DNA from: Dipylidium caninum | Lineage: Eukaryota > Platyhelminthes > Cestoda > Cyclophyllidea > Dipylidiidae | NCBI GenBank assembly: GCA_017562135.1 | Contig: QEYB01001053.1 | Location: 248,001-312,000, forward strand | Reading direction: 5' to 3' | DNA: 64,000 nt | The notes under the pieces: model-generated | What the model was told of the DNA's origin: nothing | The model's database searches: none | What the model saw: the letters and a program-made list of their open reading frames with translations, nothing else | Part shown: positions 46,179 through 58,100 of the stretch, piece by piece | How positions within the stretch are numbered: position 1 is the first letter of the stretch | Layout: each line of letters begins with the position of its first letter | Translations under genes and position numbers: made by a program

Positions 46179-49100
46179 TCACTCGTAGATGATCTCGAAC
46201 TCGGTGCTGCCCTCGCGCCTCTCGAAGTCCACCTTGATGTTCTTGGCGATGAGCCAACAGCGCACCCGAATGAAGGTGTCCCGCTTGACGCCGTCGAAGA
46301 GCACAAAAACCAACGGCTGCAGATACGCCAGTTGACCGCGGTAGGGGAAGTACATGGCGTGGAAGCTGCCATTGTCCGATTTGCCCGGATTGATGCCCGG
46401 CGCGTTGGCGGAGAACTTGTAGTCCATGTCGAAGTAGCGGATCTTGCCGAGGTTGTACGTGTCGTCCGCGGTGACGCCGGAGCACTTGACCAACACGCCG
46501 GTGGCGAATTCGTCGATGGGGTCGGGCAGCCAGCCGTAGATGCGGCCCATCTTGAGGACGAAGCAGGCCTGGGCGGTGCTGTAGCCGTAGCTGCGGGGGA
46601 GAGAAGTACCGCGGGCTGAGGAATGACGAAGGGAAAACGAGGCGGCAAAAGGGGACCAGAAGGAGGCCGAGACGGACACGGAGACGGAGGAGGCTTCGTT
46701 CCCCTCCGATTCAAAACTCGGCCTCCGGAGAGAAAAAAAGCCCTTAAAGGTTCAAGCGAGGGGAAACCGCGTTTTGTGGAGATGTAGAAGCCGCCGCCGG
46801 CACCGCCGAACTGCTTCACTCGGTAGTGCTTCACCGTGTCAGTCGCATGCGCGGTGGCGACGTCCACCTCGCGATCGCGGACGGAGAGGGTCAAGGTGCC
46901 TGGAGGATGAAGCAAACGGGTTAGAAGTGAACGCACGGCTTCTTTCCCCTCAGCGGGAGGAATCGCCTTCGGGACAGGGAAGCTCCTTCCACCCACCGCC
47001 TCGTTAACCGCCGACAAAGCAACTAAACGCTGGAGGACGGGGACGAGGGCGGCGCCATCGCATCGAGAGTGGAGATTTAAATCGGGGAAGCCTTCGCCGG
47101 CCCCCGTTGAAGCGAACTGAGTCTCCTCTGCTGGGAGCGCGGAGGTGAAATCGACATCTCCTCTTCGCAACGCCGAAGTGCAGGAGAAGACCCCCCTCCC
47201 CCCGACCGCCCCACGGGTGAAAGGAGCGGAGGCATTTCGACGGAAAGAAACCTGCCATCCGCTGGGGGGCGGGGGAGGAGGCCAACAAGGTCGTCTGAGG
47301 GAGACATGAACTTTCAACGCCCTCGAACTGGGGTCGTCGTCACGCCAGCACACAGAAAAGGAGGCAGAGACAGTAACAGGGCGGAAAGGGTTGAAGCAAC
47401 CGGCCGCCGGAGCGCCTGGCGCCGTCCAGTTTGGCCGAAAAAGGCAGTCGGAATGATGAAAAAGAAGAAGTCGGTGGAGGAAAAGAGGACGGCGGTCATG
47501 TCAGATGGCAGCGGGGGAAGGGGTCAGGGGGCCTCGACTTCCTCGGCCTCCCGGGGGCAGCTAGGCGGGGTTTGGGGGAGGAAGGGAGAGGCGGAGGGAC
47601 GCGGGGTCTCGAGATGAACCGATTCGGGGTGGAGAAGGCGATGCGGTGGCCGAAGACACGGCCAGGAGAGGCGGCTCGGCAGCTGAAATGGTGAGCAGCT
47701 GCTCGAAGTGATCACCGAACGAGGCGGATGAGGTGTGGGACGCCACCGGAACCTCCATCGCGAGCCGAGCAGCACCTGCGTACGGTCGCCGACGCCGAGC
47801 ATTTGAAGAGACAGAATTGGCGAGGTGGAAGGCCACGAAATGCTCCGCCGAGCGGTGAGACGCCACGTGGAGCGAGGTTGAAAAGGCGCCGAAGTCTCTC
47901 GGGCTGGAACTTCCAGGCACGGAGTCAACACCGAGCGCAAGTGGCCTGTGGGTCGGGCGTCCTGACCAAATCCACTCCGCCCAGAAAGAAGAGGAGGTGG
48001 AGGAGGAGGAAGAGCCGATTTCGTGTGGAGTCCCGCGGACGCGATTAATCACCTCCTGCGCCCTGTCGGCCACCCGTGGACGCAGAGGATGAGGAAGAGG
48101 CGAAGGAAGAAGTGGAGGCAAAGAACACGGAGGAAGAGGCAGAGGCGGCGGAGGGGCAGAAAAGGAAGAAGCGAGGGATGTGGCGGAGGAGGAGGAAGGA
48201 GAGGCGGAGCAGCTGACTCCGTGGCAATCTGCCGCATGTCTCAGGCAGACACTTTTACTTGACAGCTTTGAAGGCAGTCAAACTCTCGCAGCCCTGAGTC
48301 TACCGACATAGCGTGGACAGGGAGGAGACGCCACATACGCCGAAGCCGCGTTTTCGTGGGGCAGAGCAGCCGCGTCAGAGTGAAGACAGTCTGGAGTGGT
48401 GGGGGCGGGAGCGGGGGGGGGGGGGGGGGATCAGGCCGCGAAAGTCCCTCGCGATGTTTGCACGCCCGACAGGGGGAGGAAAGGCGGAGGAGCGGGGCCG
48501 GACGCAGTCCTGCGACGGCCCGGGCGGCGGATCTGAAGCGGGCGCCCAGTCGAGGGCGCCTTGGCCGGCTTCAAGGGGTGTTCGCCTCGCGTCTCCCCTC
48601 CGCACGTGTGTCTGTCTGGCCGTCCGGCCGCCCGCGACGCTACACGACGTCGTGGCGTGACGGAGCGCACGGGCCGTCGGCCACACAGGGCTGTGACACC
48701 GCAGAGTGACGCCCGCCCGGTGTCCAGAGGCGTCCACCGGGCCGGGGCTGCCCACCGGTGGGCGAATGCGCCCTCATCGGACCGCGTTCCGCGACGTAAT
48801 TTGGGTAGCCAAAGTAACAGGACGGCCGGACACGCCGTCGGCGGCGAAGGCGACTCTCCACGGCTGAAGTCCACCACCGTCGCCGAGGCAACCGAATGGG
48901 AAAGAATCCCGGGGGGGGGGAGCGGGCGGGGAGCGGCGGCGGGCACCCAAGACAGTCCGACATGCGAGGCAGTCGAGGGAGCGTCGATCGGACGCCAGAG
49001 GCGGAGGGTTTGAGACGGCCGTGACGCCGAGGACGCCGACGAGGAGACCGCATTTGCGTGGCCACCGTGGCATCTCGTCAGAGTCGCAGGCGGCGCAGCC

Positions 49101-52100
49101 AGCATCGCCGGGGTCCACACTCGCGAAACCAGCGCACGCCTTGACGTGTCTCGCCATTTATCTTCCGTGTAGGGCTCCTCTCTCGCCGCGCCACGCCACG
49201 CCTCGCTCGTCTCAACTCGTCTCATCGTGCCGCGCTGTGCTGCGCCGCGCCCCCGCGACGCCGTTTGTCGGCGATTCTGGCACGCGGAGGCGGACCGACT
49301 GCCAGCCGGGGAGACGCGGCCACCTCGACACGGTGGCTCGAGCCACCTCTGGCGAAATCAGCCGCTTCTTTGCACCACCGCCGGGCGCGGCGCGAAGGAG
49401 ACGACCCCGGCGCCCGGGGCAGGCAACGCGGGGACGAGAAACGGTGGCGAAGACGAGGAAGAAGACGGAGACGGAGTCAGCGCCTCACCCATTCACAATG
49501 TTGCAGATTCCGCCGGCGTTGAGGTCGTAGGTGCAGGGTCGCTCGGGGTTCTGCTTGTAGCCGCCCTCCTGCACGCAGTCCTCGTACTCCGTGGAGCCCG
49601 TGTTGTCCTGGTAGGCGTGCAGGAATGCGGCCATCTCGTCGGACTTGCGGTGGTAGGGCAGCGGCTCGCGGGCGCGGAAGTGCAGCAGGGTGGAGAAGAG
49701 GTCGGGGTTGGGCACGTGGCTCAGGCCCGGATTCATCTGCAGCGCCGACTGCATCCCCGTGAGGGCTGGGTGGTCGCGCGGCACCTCGGGGAGAGAAAAG
49801 AAAGCACTGCCGGTGAGGATGCAGTCGCCGGTCATCTGCCACGTCAAAAGTCTCGCCCTCCTCCTCTCTAGTCTTCAGAGGGGCGCGAGGCGCTCGAATG
49901 TCCGCGCCACGTAGGCTAACGGCGGGAGACAACAGAGTTGCGTTAAAAATGACACGAAAACGGGGGAAAGAGGGAGGAGGAGGAGGAGGAGGAGGAGGAA
50001 GAGGAAAGCTTCCTCCCCGTAAATGCCTGCTCCGGACAGGACACCGTGAGCGGGCGGTGCTCGCACGTTGCCCGACGGACTCTCCGCTGCCACTTATCGC
50101 AGCGTCGGCAGACCTCACGCGCCATTCCACGCCATCAAACGCATTTCGCACCGGGCGGTGGTGGGTGCGTGACAGTGACAATGACAGGCGCCAGACGAGG
50201 CTGTTGGCGGTCCGAGAGACTTTGGCGCGCCGCTGTCGCAGCAGCAGCACCGCCGAGTTGGCGGTCTCCGGGGCAGAACGCAGGCTCCCGCGGAGCTGCG
50301 GGGCCGCGCAGGGGAAGCGGCGGACGTGGCCGGGTGTAGCAGGCGAATTGGGGAGAAGAGCGGGGGCGGAAGGGGGCGGGGCGGGGCCGAGGAAGACACG
50401 AAACCTTAACTCGGACACACATGGAAGCACACGGCGACCGGCGAAATGGATTCCGCGGAGCGTCGAACAGCGTCTCAAGGCCGCTTGACTAAATCGGTTC
50501 GATTGAGAATGAAATGACGAGGAAGCGATGAAAGGAGACGCCTTCGTCTCAACGCAAAGTCGGCAGGTGGAGGCGGAGGAGGAGGACAAGGCGGAGAAGG
50601 TAGAGAAGGAGGCGGAGGCGGTCAGACGTTGCAGATAGGTAAATGCGGAGTGCCAAGAGGCGCTGCAATATTTCCCTCGCTCCCCGACACCGCCTCAGCC
50701 TCTCCGGCGCCCCGCATCGCCGCACGAAAGGCCAGCGGTTGGGCAACAACAGACGCGAGTCGCGGCTGCCCAGGGAGACTCCTGATTTGAGACGCAACGA
50801 AACAAGTCGAGACAAGACGAGACGAGGCGTCACTTCGCGCCACGCCACGCGACGCACACACAGCCGACACTCCCGTCTTCGTCGCACAGGTGGCGGTGGT
50901 CGTCGACGTCCACAAGGAAGTCCAGTGGAGGCGGAGGAGGATGGGGATGAGGACCGAATTTGCCACCTCAGCACTACTTGATCGAGCGCCACCACCACCA
51001 CCACACCGTCACTGCCACCGCCACCAGCAGTCGTCCAGTCGAGTGGCCTCTACAGGCCCCCACTGCTGCACACCGAACAGGCACTGCGTCGAAGCCCTTC
51101 ACGAAAACCCCTTCGACGGTCGCCTTTGGCGCCTGTCCGCCTCACAGACGAGCTCACACACGACCACCAGTCACCACCCACTGTCACACATATGTGACGC
51201 ACGCGCCCGCTCAACACCACAGGAAAGCGGTAGGAACACGTCGAGGACGCTCCACTTCTCCGACGCCCGCCCCCCCTCCACCCCGCGTCCCCCGTGGCGC
51301 CTGAGGCTGACACCACGTCCAGCAGTCCCGCACGCACGTCCGCCCTCCCGAAGTCGCCTCGGCCACCCCACTGGCCACGCACACCCCAAGGCGTTTCTCG
51401 ATGCCTCGCCATTCCCCGAGTCTCGCCGTGCGCCACACCCTCCGCCCACGTCCAGCCCATGGCTCTTGCCGAGACTGCAGCGACTTCGGCGGGGCGCGGA
51501 GAGACCGGCGAACGAAACACCCCCAAACGATGATTAATTAGCACTGAAAGAAGACGGAGACGACTGCCTCGACGACGACCACAACGACGACGGTAACAAC
51601 AAAGGAAGAGGAGGCGGCTTCTCCCGCATCTGAGAGCTCAGCGATGTTTTCGCCAACTCTGCATCGTCGCCGCCTCGGCGCCCGATTAGTCCAACCTCCT
51701 CGCCCAATGCGCATTCACCGCATTCACCGGCCGACGCAGTCAACCACAGCGTGAATGCGGGCATTTGGAAGACGTCGCTCAGGCCTCCGACCAACGCCGC
51801 CTCAACGCCGGTTCGTCTTCCACGCAGACGCGATGAAACGCGACGGGATGCACGCAAGCGGGTCGGATACCTCGGCCGAGAGTTGGAGGACGGTCAGTTG
51901 GATGTGAACATCGCTGCGGTCTCTCGTCGCCGGGTGGTTTTCACCCCTCGTCCAGGCCATCTCCCCCGGCACCGACGCACGAAAAAGGGTCTCCCGACGC
52001 GGCCACCCACCCCCAGGGCGGGGAGAAGAATCCCCCCTCGGCCGTTGCGCTGTCCGACTCCTCACGCCCGTCCGGGAGCTGTGACAACCCTCGGCGGTGA

Positions 52101-52384
52101 AAACGGCGCGAAATGGCCAGAATTACCTGGAAGTACATGTACCAGTTGAGGTAGCCGACAAAGAAGAGCGCCAAGACGGTGTAGAAGGCGAGGAAGTAGA
52201 GGAGACGCTGACAGATGGCCTTGATCGAGTTCACATCCTCGGTGCGATTGCTCTGGCGTTTCCGTTGGCGTGGGTACGTGTAGACTGTGGTGTTCTTCAG
52301 GAGGAAGGCCTGCAACGGCTCGAATTCGGCCTCGTGGACGGAGGACGACGGCGCCGGTGAATGCACTGGTGGCCTCACGGTCAT
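46179..52384 (-). CDS. ATP1B: Sodium/potassium-transporting ATPase beta subunit
   Basis: A type II membrane glycoprotein that folds and delivers the Na+/K+-ATPase alpha subunit to the plasma membrane. Exons on the minus strand: 52384-52127, 49784-49489, 46590-46179 (TGA); phases 0 and 2 agree. The 321-residue product is near the family size (about 300). Residues about 60-85 are the single membrane helix (LLYFLAFYTVLALFFVGYLN). The ectodomain has MNPGLSHVPNP, the cysteine pairs EDC...RPC, GGIC...AQAC and VKC...VRC that correspond to the three family disulfides, YGYSTAQAC, and the YFPYRG...YLQPLV motif near the end. The ATG at 52384 is the first in frame, 86 codons before the first donor. Introns are long (2.3 and 2.9 kb) and GC-rich. 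Intron 2 contains an SH2-type exon that cannot be spliced in without shifting the frame. Confidence 0.93.
46768..46899 (-). other. Orphan SH2-domain exon inside the ATPase beta intron
   Basis: Between a CATCCTCCAG acceptor and a GCG|GTTTCC donor lies a 132-base, phase 1-1 open segment reading GTLTLSVRDREVDVA, then DTVKHYRVKQF and GGGFYISTKR, followed in the genome by GFPSLEPLRAFF. This is the central beta-sheet half of an SH2 domain of Src-kinase type (LSVRD...VKHYK...GGFYI...F.SL..L). The first half of SH2 (W...I.R..AE, FLVR), an SH3 domain and a kinase domain are not visible nearby. It lies on the same strand as ATP1B, whose intron 2 is phase 2, so inclusion would break both frames. It may be a relocated exon, a pseudogene fragment, or part of a nested gene. 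Confidence 0.6.
48413..48429 (+). repeat. Homopolymer run of about 17 G
   Basis: An uninterrupted G run in the ATP1B intron, in a context of further G-rich blocks. It could form a G-quadruplex and is a likely site of length error in assembly. Confidence 0.7.
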
Positions 52385-52439
52385 GGCCAACGCAAAAAGC
52401 TATCTCTGTGTGCACGCCATCCTGTGTCTATATACCTGC

Positions 52440-52471
52440 GTGTGCGTGTGTGCGTGTGTTGGTGTGTGTGC
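52440..52471. repeat. Interrupted (GT)n microsatellite upstream of ATP1B
   Basis: TGTGCGTGTGTGCGTGTGTTGGTGTGTGTG-type repeat lying about 60-90 bases upstream of the ATP1B start codon. Confidence 0.7.
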
Positions 52472-52788
52472 TCACCAGCATTTCCCCCCGCGACGATTGG
52501 CGCCTTTCACGACGCCGGTTTGGTGTTGTAAGCGGTGGACTTTGAACCAACTGGCTACTTCATTTCGAGGGCGTCTGTTTTGTCAGGCCACTTGAAGTAA
52601 AGGCGGCTTCCGACTGGCCTCTCTCCACGTGGGAGACATTCTCGTCTCACAGCCGTTGAGGTCCACCTGCCCGATGTCGCGAGGGTCCGGTTGGCCGGGT
52701 TCGCAGGGCCTTCAATCCGACTCAGTCAGCCGGGTGAGAGGAGAAGCATTTCAAGTGGGGGGAAAAGACACTGCCTCGGCCAACGCAC

Positions 52789-54712
52789 GTTGTCAGCCAC
52801 CTCGATGACAAAGAAGGCGTCTGCATTGTTCGCTCGCAGCTGGAAGGCGCCTTCATCCGAAACCGGGGCGGAATCTTTTCGAGACTGAGAAACCCCCGTT
52901 GCATACGCTTGAGCGGCACAGCTTCCGGTCGAACCACTTTTGTGCTGCCCAAGTGAAGCGTAATTTGAACGCGGAATTAGGACAAAGTGAGGCGGAGGAA
53001 CAAACGGAAGTAGGAATAAAAAGTATGAACCACAAAACGCAGCGTTTTTGTCAAACGTGATGTTAAAATTTCTACTTATATATAATGAGTAGCATGTTTC
53101 ATTAAAAAACGGGGTGGTAAATTGCCCTCCCGGACTTATTGAGGTTAGTGCCAAGCATCCTAAAAGTTTGACGTCGCGCCTCCACGCCGACGCTCGAACG
53201 TCAGTCGGTTAATACTCGTACGCTAAGAGTTTTCCGTTTGGGGGAAAGAATACTCGGCCGCGGAGCCAAGAGTAGTCACCTTCCGCCTCCCCACCTACAC
53301 GCCCCAGCAGAACTCGTCCACCGCGACTTCGCGTGAATCTGGCCCAACCCTCGGTTGCCCAGCGATCTGCTGGCATCCTCGAGGACAGCCATGCTAGGGA
53401 CGAAATATGCACAGAAAAGGCCCTTATGCTCACGCAATGAGGTTATTGGGGGCAGTTAGGTCCAAGCGCAGGAGTGATCAATCAGCCAACGAGGGAGGCG
53501 TTATAGCGGGTTGGGAGCGCGAGTCTACATGCCACACGAAGAACCGACGGAACCACTTTTCATAATCCACTATTTCTTTCCAAGCCACAAGAAGAATCAA
53601 CCTTCGCCTAACCCCCCCACCCCCACCTCCCCAAAAATTGGATCACAAGTACGGCCATGATCAGATAAGTCCAATTATGCAATCACGTGTTTGATTTGAA
53701 TGACCGCTCATTATATTGGCAATAATTAAGTTCCATTCGCCGTAGGGCAGGGTGAAGGCAAAAGCTGTTAGGTGATTGAGCGGACCCAGGACGGTAGACT
53801 TGATGAGGCGGAAGATCGTTACACTCCAAGTTGGGAGTGGGGAGGAATACTGAGCCTCTGAGGGAACCTAAAAGGAAAAGATTTGGACACAAGTCCACTC
53901 ACTTGCCGCATCCTGGCCACACCAAAACTCATCTCTTTGTTCCTCGAAATGGTGAAGTCGAGGGGGGTGGTGGACCCGAGCACCTCGAAGAATGACCGAA
54001 AGAAAAAGCGGAAAACAAGAAAACTTCTTAAAACCGTCTGGTGACACGGACACTGACAGCCTCCTCCGAGGGCACCTATTGGCTGGTGAAGCCCGAAGTG
54101 CCCTCCAATCAGAAGTGGGGACGTGCTGATTGGTGGATTCCGCCAGTGCCGTCCAAAGTGGAATTGTTCCGAGAGCGAACCGATGATATTCAAGGCCCCG
54201 CATCACTCAACAGGCCATACAATTTCCTTCGTCCACCGACTGGCCATTTCCCATTGTCTTCACGCACTACCCACCGGTTGGATCAAGAAAACCGCCCTCC
54301 TGTCAAACGATCACATCCCCACCACGACGCAGTCAAAACTTCCAGCCACATGGTCCTTGCGCATTCTCGCAATCCGCATAGGAGGAGGGTTTCCGATCCT
54401 ATCACTCGCTGAAGCGGGAGGAATCCACATTCCGACAAATTTGCACGCAACTTAGGTTGCTGTGACCGTTCAGTTAATGATTGCACGCAGAATTTAAACG
54501 CATTCCATTGCATTCACACCAACCAGTGGGCCGCAATCGCCGAATGTTAATGTTTACGAGGCAGCATGCCCGGCTACGCTCGTATCACTCGCGTCTCCAA
54601 CCATTCCCTTTGACCACATGGCTGCCGAAAGATCGGTAAACAAACAGGTCGTCGAGGTTGCCGTGGAGCTCCAGCCAATTTGTCAGCGCGTCTCGCCGAT
54701 GACATGCGAAGC
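52789..54712 (-). CDS. Unassigned gene, three phase-compatible exons
   Basis: I do not recognise this protein. Exon A, 54712 to about 54615, follows a CCCCTCAG acceptor and reads FACHRRDALTNWLELHGN then LDDLFVYRSFGSHV. Exon B, 53983-53903, follows TTCTTCGAG and reads VLGSTTPLDFTISRNKEM, SFGVARMRQ, then GTGAGT. Exon C, 52884-52789, follows GTTTCTCAG and reads SRKDSAPVSDEGAFQL, RANNADAFFVIEVADN, then GTGCGT. B and C are whole-codon exons of 81 and 96 bases with good splice sites, and A joins them in phase 0, though the A donor (GTCAAA) is weak. The peptides have balanced composition unlike the surrounding chance ORFs. Start and stop were not found: A enters in phase 1, so an earlier exon exists. 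It could be an independent gene squeezed between SOWAH and ATP1B. Confidence 0.45.
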
Positions 54713-54828
54713 CTGAGGGGGGAGGGGGAAAGACTCCCAAAACCCTCCATTAAATGCCTCTTTCGTAAGGTCAAGTTGGCCAGCAATAAATGCCACCAGC
54801 TGAAACAGACGAGGTGGGAAAATTACTC

Positions 54829-54906
54829 TCAAGATCGGCATAAGTCGGGCAGGGAGGTGAAGGAGGAGGAGGAGGAGGAGATGTTCTCGTCGTCGGAGGT
54901 GGACGA
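54829..54906 (-). CDS. Possible alternative terminal exon of the SOWAH-like gene
   Basis: After a TTGCCTTCAG acceptor, 25 codons in phase 0 read SSTSDDENISSSSSSFTSLP then DLCRS and a TGA. The Ser/acid style resembles the SOWAH C-terminus just upstream, and the exon could be joined in phase 0 to the donor at 56295 in place of the exon at 55336-55148. No transcript evidence is available from sequence. Confidence 0.3.
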   Translation of the reverse strand, partial: SSTSDDENISSSSSSFTSLPDLCRS

Positions 54907-55147
54907 CTGAAGGCAAACGAAGAGTCGCGGGCGCATCGTCACGACTGGGCCAGTGGGGAGAGGACGGGATGAGGAGGATCCACAAAAACCTGCACAGGCG
55001 GGGCCACCAAGTGAAGTAAAACAAAGAGGACAATGAAAAGTTTTGAGCTGTGAAAGGGCTCTGGTATATGTACACATGAAGAGGGGGCCCGAGAGATCGG
55101 ACGAAGAGGAAGGCGTTCGGGGAGGGGGGAGGAGGCGGTCGGTGCAG

Positions 55148-58100
55148 TCATTGTCGAGGGGACGAGGTGATGGGTGGCGATGAGGCCGGGAAGTATTGGC
55201 TGAAGAGGTCCTCTGTACACGCCACCAGGGAGGAGAGACTGGAGGTGCGCTGAACGCCGCCCTTTCCGCTGCCGCCGGCCAGACTGAGCGACGAGGAGGC
55301 CGAGTCGAAGGTGGCGTATTCGTCGGACAGGGATTTCTGCAGTGCGAAAGAGAGGCGTTATTCGCCCTTGTCATCCACAACCGCCTCGGGTTTTCGCTGC
55401 TGTCTTGTCAGACAGAATTTCTCGGCACTGGCGAATAAGCCTGAGCCCTGGTTGGCGCGGGTGTGGAGGTCGGTGGGGGGTGGAAGTGGGGGTGGAGAAG
55501 AATCGCCGCCACCGGGTCAAAGTGAACCGAGTATCGGCGGCTACTATCGTCTCAGCCCCCATTGGAGGCAAGAAAGAACGTAGGTGGTGGTGGAACGCCA
55601 CTTCAGACCGCTTGACGACCCTTGAGACGCCGGCCCACCCACCCACTCGTGGACGACTGACCGTCAGCCCGACAGCCAGACCACCCCTAAGGAGTCAGGG
55701 TTCGCGTCAATCAGGCATCCGCTGACGTGTCAACAAAAAGACACCCTTTCGCGTGAGTGGATTGGCGGAGAAGACCAACAACAAAGGTGGCGAAGAGGCG
55801 GGTGTCGACACCGCGGCCGCCTGGTGCGGCGTGCAACGGAAGGCGACTACGTGGAGTCGCCGAGGTCCGCAATAAACTTGGATGGAAATCGAGGCCTCGA
55901 AGGCGTCGACATGGTCCACTTCACGCGGCAGCCTCGATTTCGAAGATCGCTGGTGTTCAGGCGTGGATATTCAGAGTCGTTGCCTTCATCTCCACGGGGC
56001 AGAGCCGCATGACTGCTGGCGATCTCGGAGGCTTCGAATTACGACGTCCAAAACACCTTCCACAGATAGAAAACCAGACGCTACCGGGGACAATCCGCAA
56101 TGAGGGCATATCGCAACCGATTTTATGGGTTGACTGACTTCCTCGAGGTTAACATTGCAAAATTTGAGTGGGGTCGCTGGCCTCGGAAGCACGGCCTTCG
56201 ACGTCTCGACGTCCACGGACTCAGGACGGCGAGATAGGACGCTGGGCACCGGACAAAAAGGGGGAAATTTCAGCCTCCTTCCTCGGGAACTTACCGTCAA
56301 GCACTCAGAGACATTGGAGGGATGCCTGGAGATGCGTCCGTCGCCTTCGCCTCCTCCGTCTTCAGCAGTCTTGACGGAGATGAGTCGCGTCGTCAGTTGT
56401 TCCAAACTCGCGAAGGAGCGTCTCTGCCCGGCCTTCGGACGCTTATTTTCGTCCACTACACTGAAAATGGAGGTGGAGACCTTCCTCATCCACGTGCTCG
56501 TCGTCTTCTGTTGTCTGTGTCGCCGCCTCGCCTTATCGCCGATCTCCATGGTGGCGCGTTTCCACAGCTCCCCCGCCATGACAGCACCGGAGCTCAGGTG
56601 GCGCGCCGGATGCGGCAGGTGGGGCATCTTGAACACGTTGAATCGCCTCTCCCCCTCGCCGCAACCGCCACCGGCACCGCCGTTCTTGCGCGACTTCGCC
56701 CCGAAGCGGGGTGGTTTGCAGTCGCTGGCCACTTCCTCGAGGAGGGCGGCGGCAGACGCGGAGGCGACATGACGCAGACGCCGGACGAGGGTGTTCACGT
56801 ACTCCTGATCGCGCGAGAGGGTCGAGAGGAGGAGGAGGGTGTGGGCATTCGCATTCTTAAGCGTCTCCTCGCCGCCGCCGCCGCCACCAGCACCGTCAGC
56901 GAGGTGAGGGAGAGGCCTGCGATGCGCGAAGGAGGACTTGTGGGACTTTTTTAAGACTTCAACTAAGAGGGAAAGAAGCCGTCCCTGAGTGAAACGGCGA
57001 CTCAATTCAAAAGGCACCAACAGCGTGGTCAGACGCGGGCCTCGGAGCGTCCCCCTCCCTGCGGTGACACCGCAAGATGCAATGTTGACGACTCTAAGCT
57101 CGGGGGGACAAAAAAGCCTCCAAACTCGGTGTGACTTCGTCTGTAATGGACAAACGCCGTCCGAACGGCGACGGCGGGTGGATTAGGCAAGCGTGGTCGC
57201 GAGCCTCACTCCATACCGAGCCGCTGAGAGTAAAACGAAGTGCATCCACATGGTGAGGAGGAGTATTTGCTCAATTATTCGGCCTGACGAGTTCGTTTTA
57301 GCCTTCACTCACTCATCCACTCGGAGGTTCAGTCGACCGACACCTATACAAGGTCGACGCTGTGGCTACTTTCGACTTTAAAACATTTGGCGCGGGGCCA
57401 AATGCGAAACAGCCTCCTCCTCAGGTGGGGAAACCACTATTACGAGGCATCCATTTCTCGACACACAAGAGTGAAAGTGAGGAAATGGGGGGGGGGAGAA
57501 GGGGGGGCAGCATTGACAGGTAAACCCGCTTAACCACCCGCGAGACAAGGCACATTCGGTTATTTTACAGTCGGCCAGACAAGAAGGCGACTGAGTGAAG
57601 ACCGCTGAAGACAGAAGGATCGACAAAGCAGAGAAGAAAGTATTCAAAGAATCGCCCCAGTCAACCTACAGTGTCTGCGAATATCTGCCAGCCTGCCGGA
57701 AGTCAGGAGTTCTAAAAAAGGCCCAAAAAAGGAGTGAAGCGACAGCAGTCGAGGCAGGGAGGGAAGAAGATGGAGACACGCAATTTACCTTCCAAATCCT
57801 CCTTCATCTCCGGCGTGGAGATGAGGTCGCGCGGAAACCGGCCCGCGTAGTCCATGATGTCGGTGCGGGCGTCTGAAGCGTTGGTGGCCGCGAGAAAGGA
57901 GGAAAAAGGTCTTATGCTCAAAGCGAGTGTGTCGCGGAGGTCTAAGCTCGAGGGTGGATCGGCTCGAGTTGATGCCTCCTCCTCCTCCTCCTCCTCCTTC
58001 TTCTTCTCCTCAACACCCAGAAAGTGGACTTTTGTGACGAGTGGCAGGAGGAGGCGCGGGGGGAGAGGCGAACAACTCGCGGACGATCCACTCTCGTCTA

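Noticed and set aside
46154..47353. 399-codon minus-strand frame that runs through the SH2 segment
   Set aside because: Only the 132-base SH2 part looks conserved. The sequence before it is not SH2-like, and the part after it is an off-frame shadow of ATP1B exon 3.
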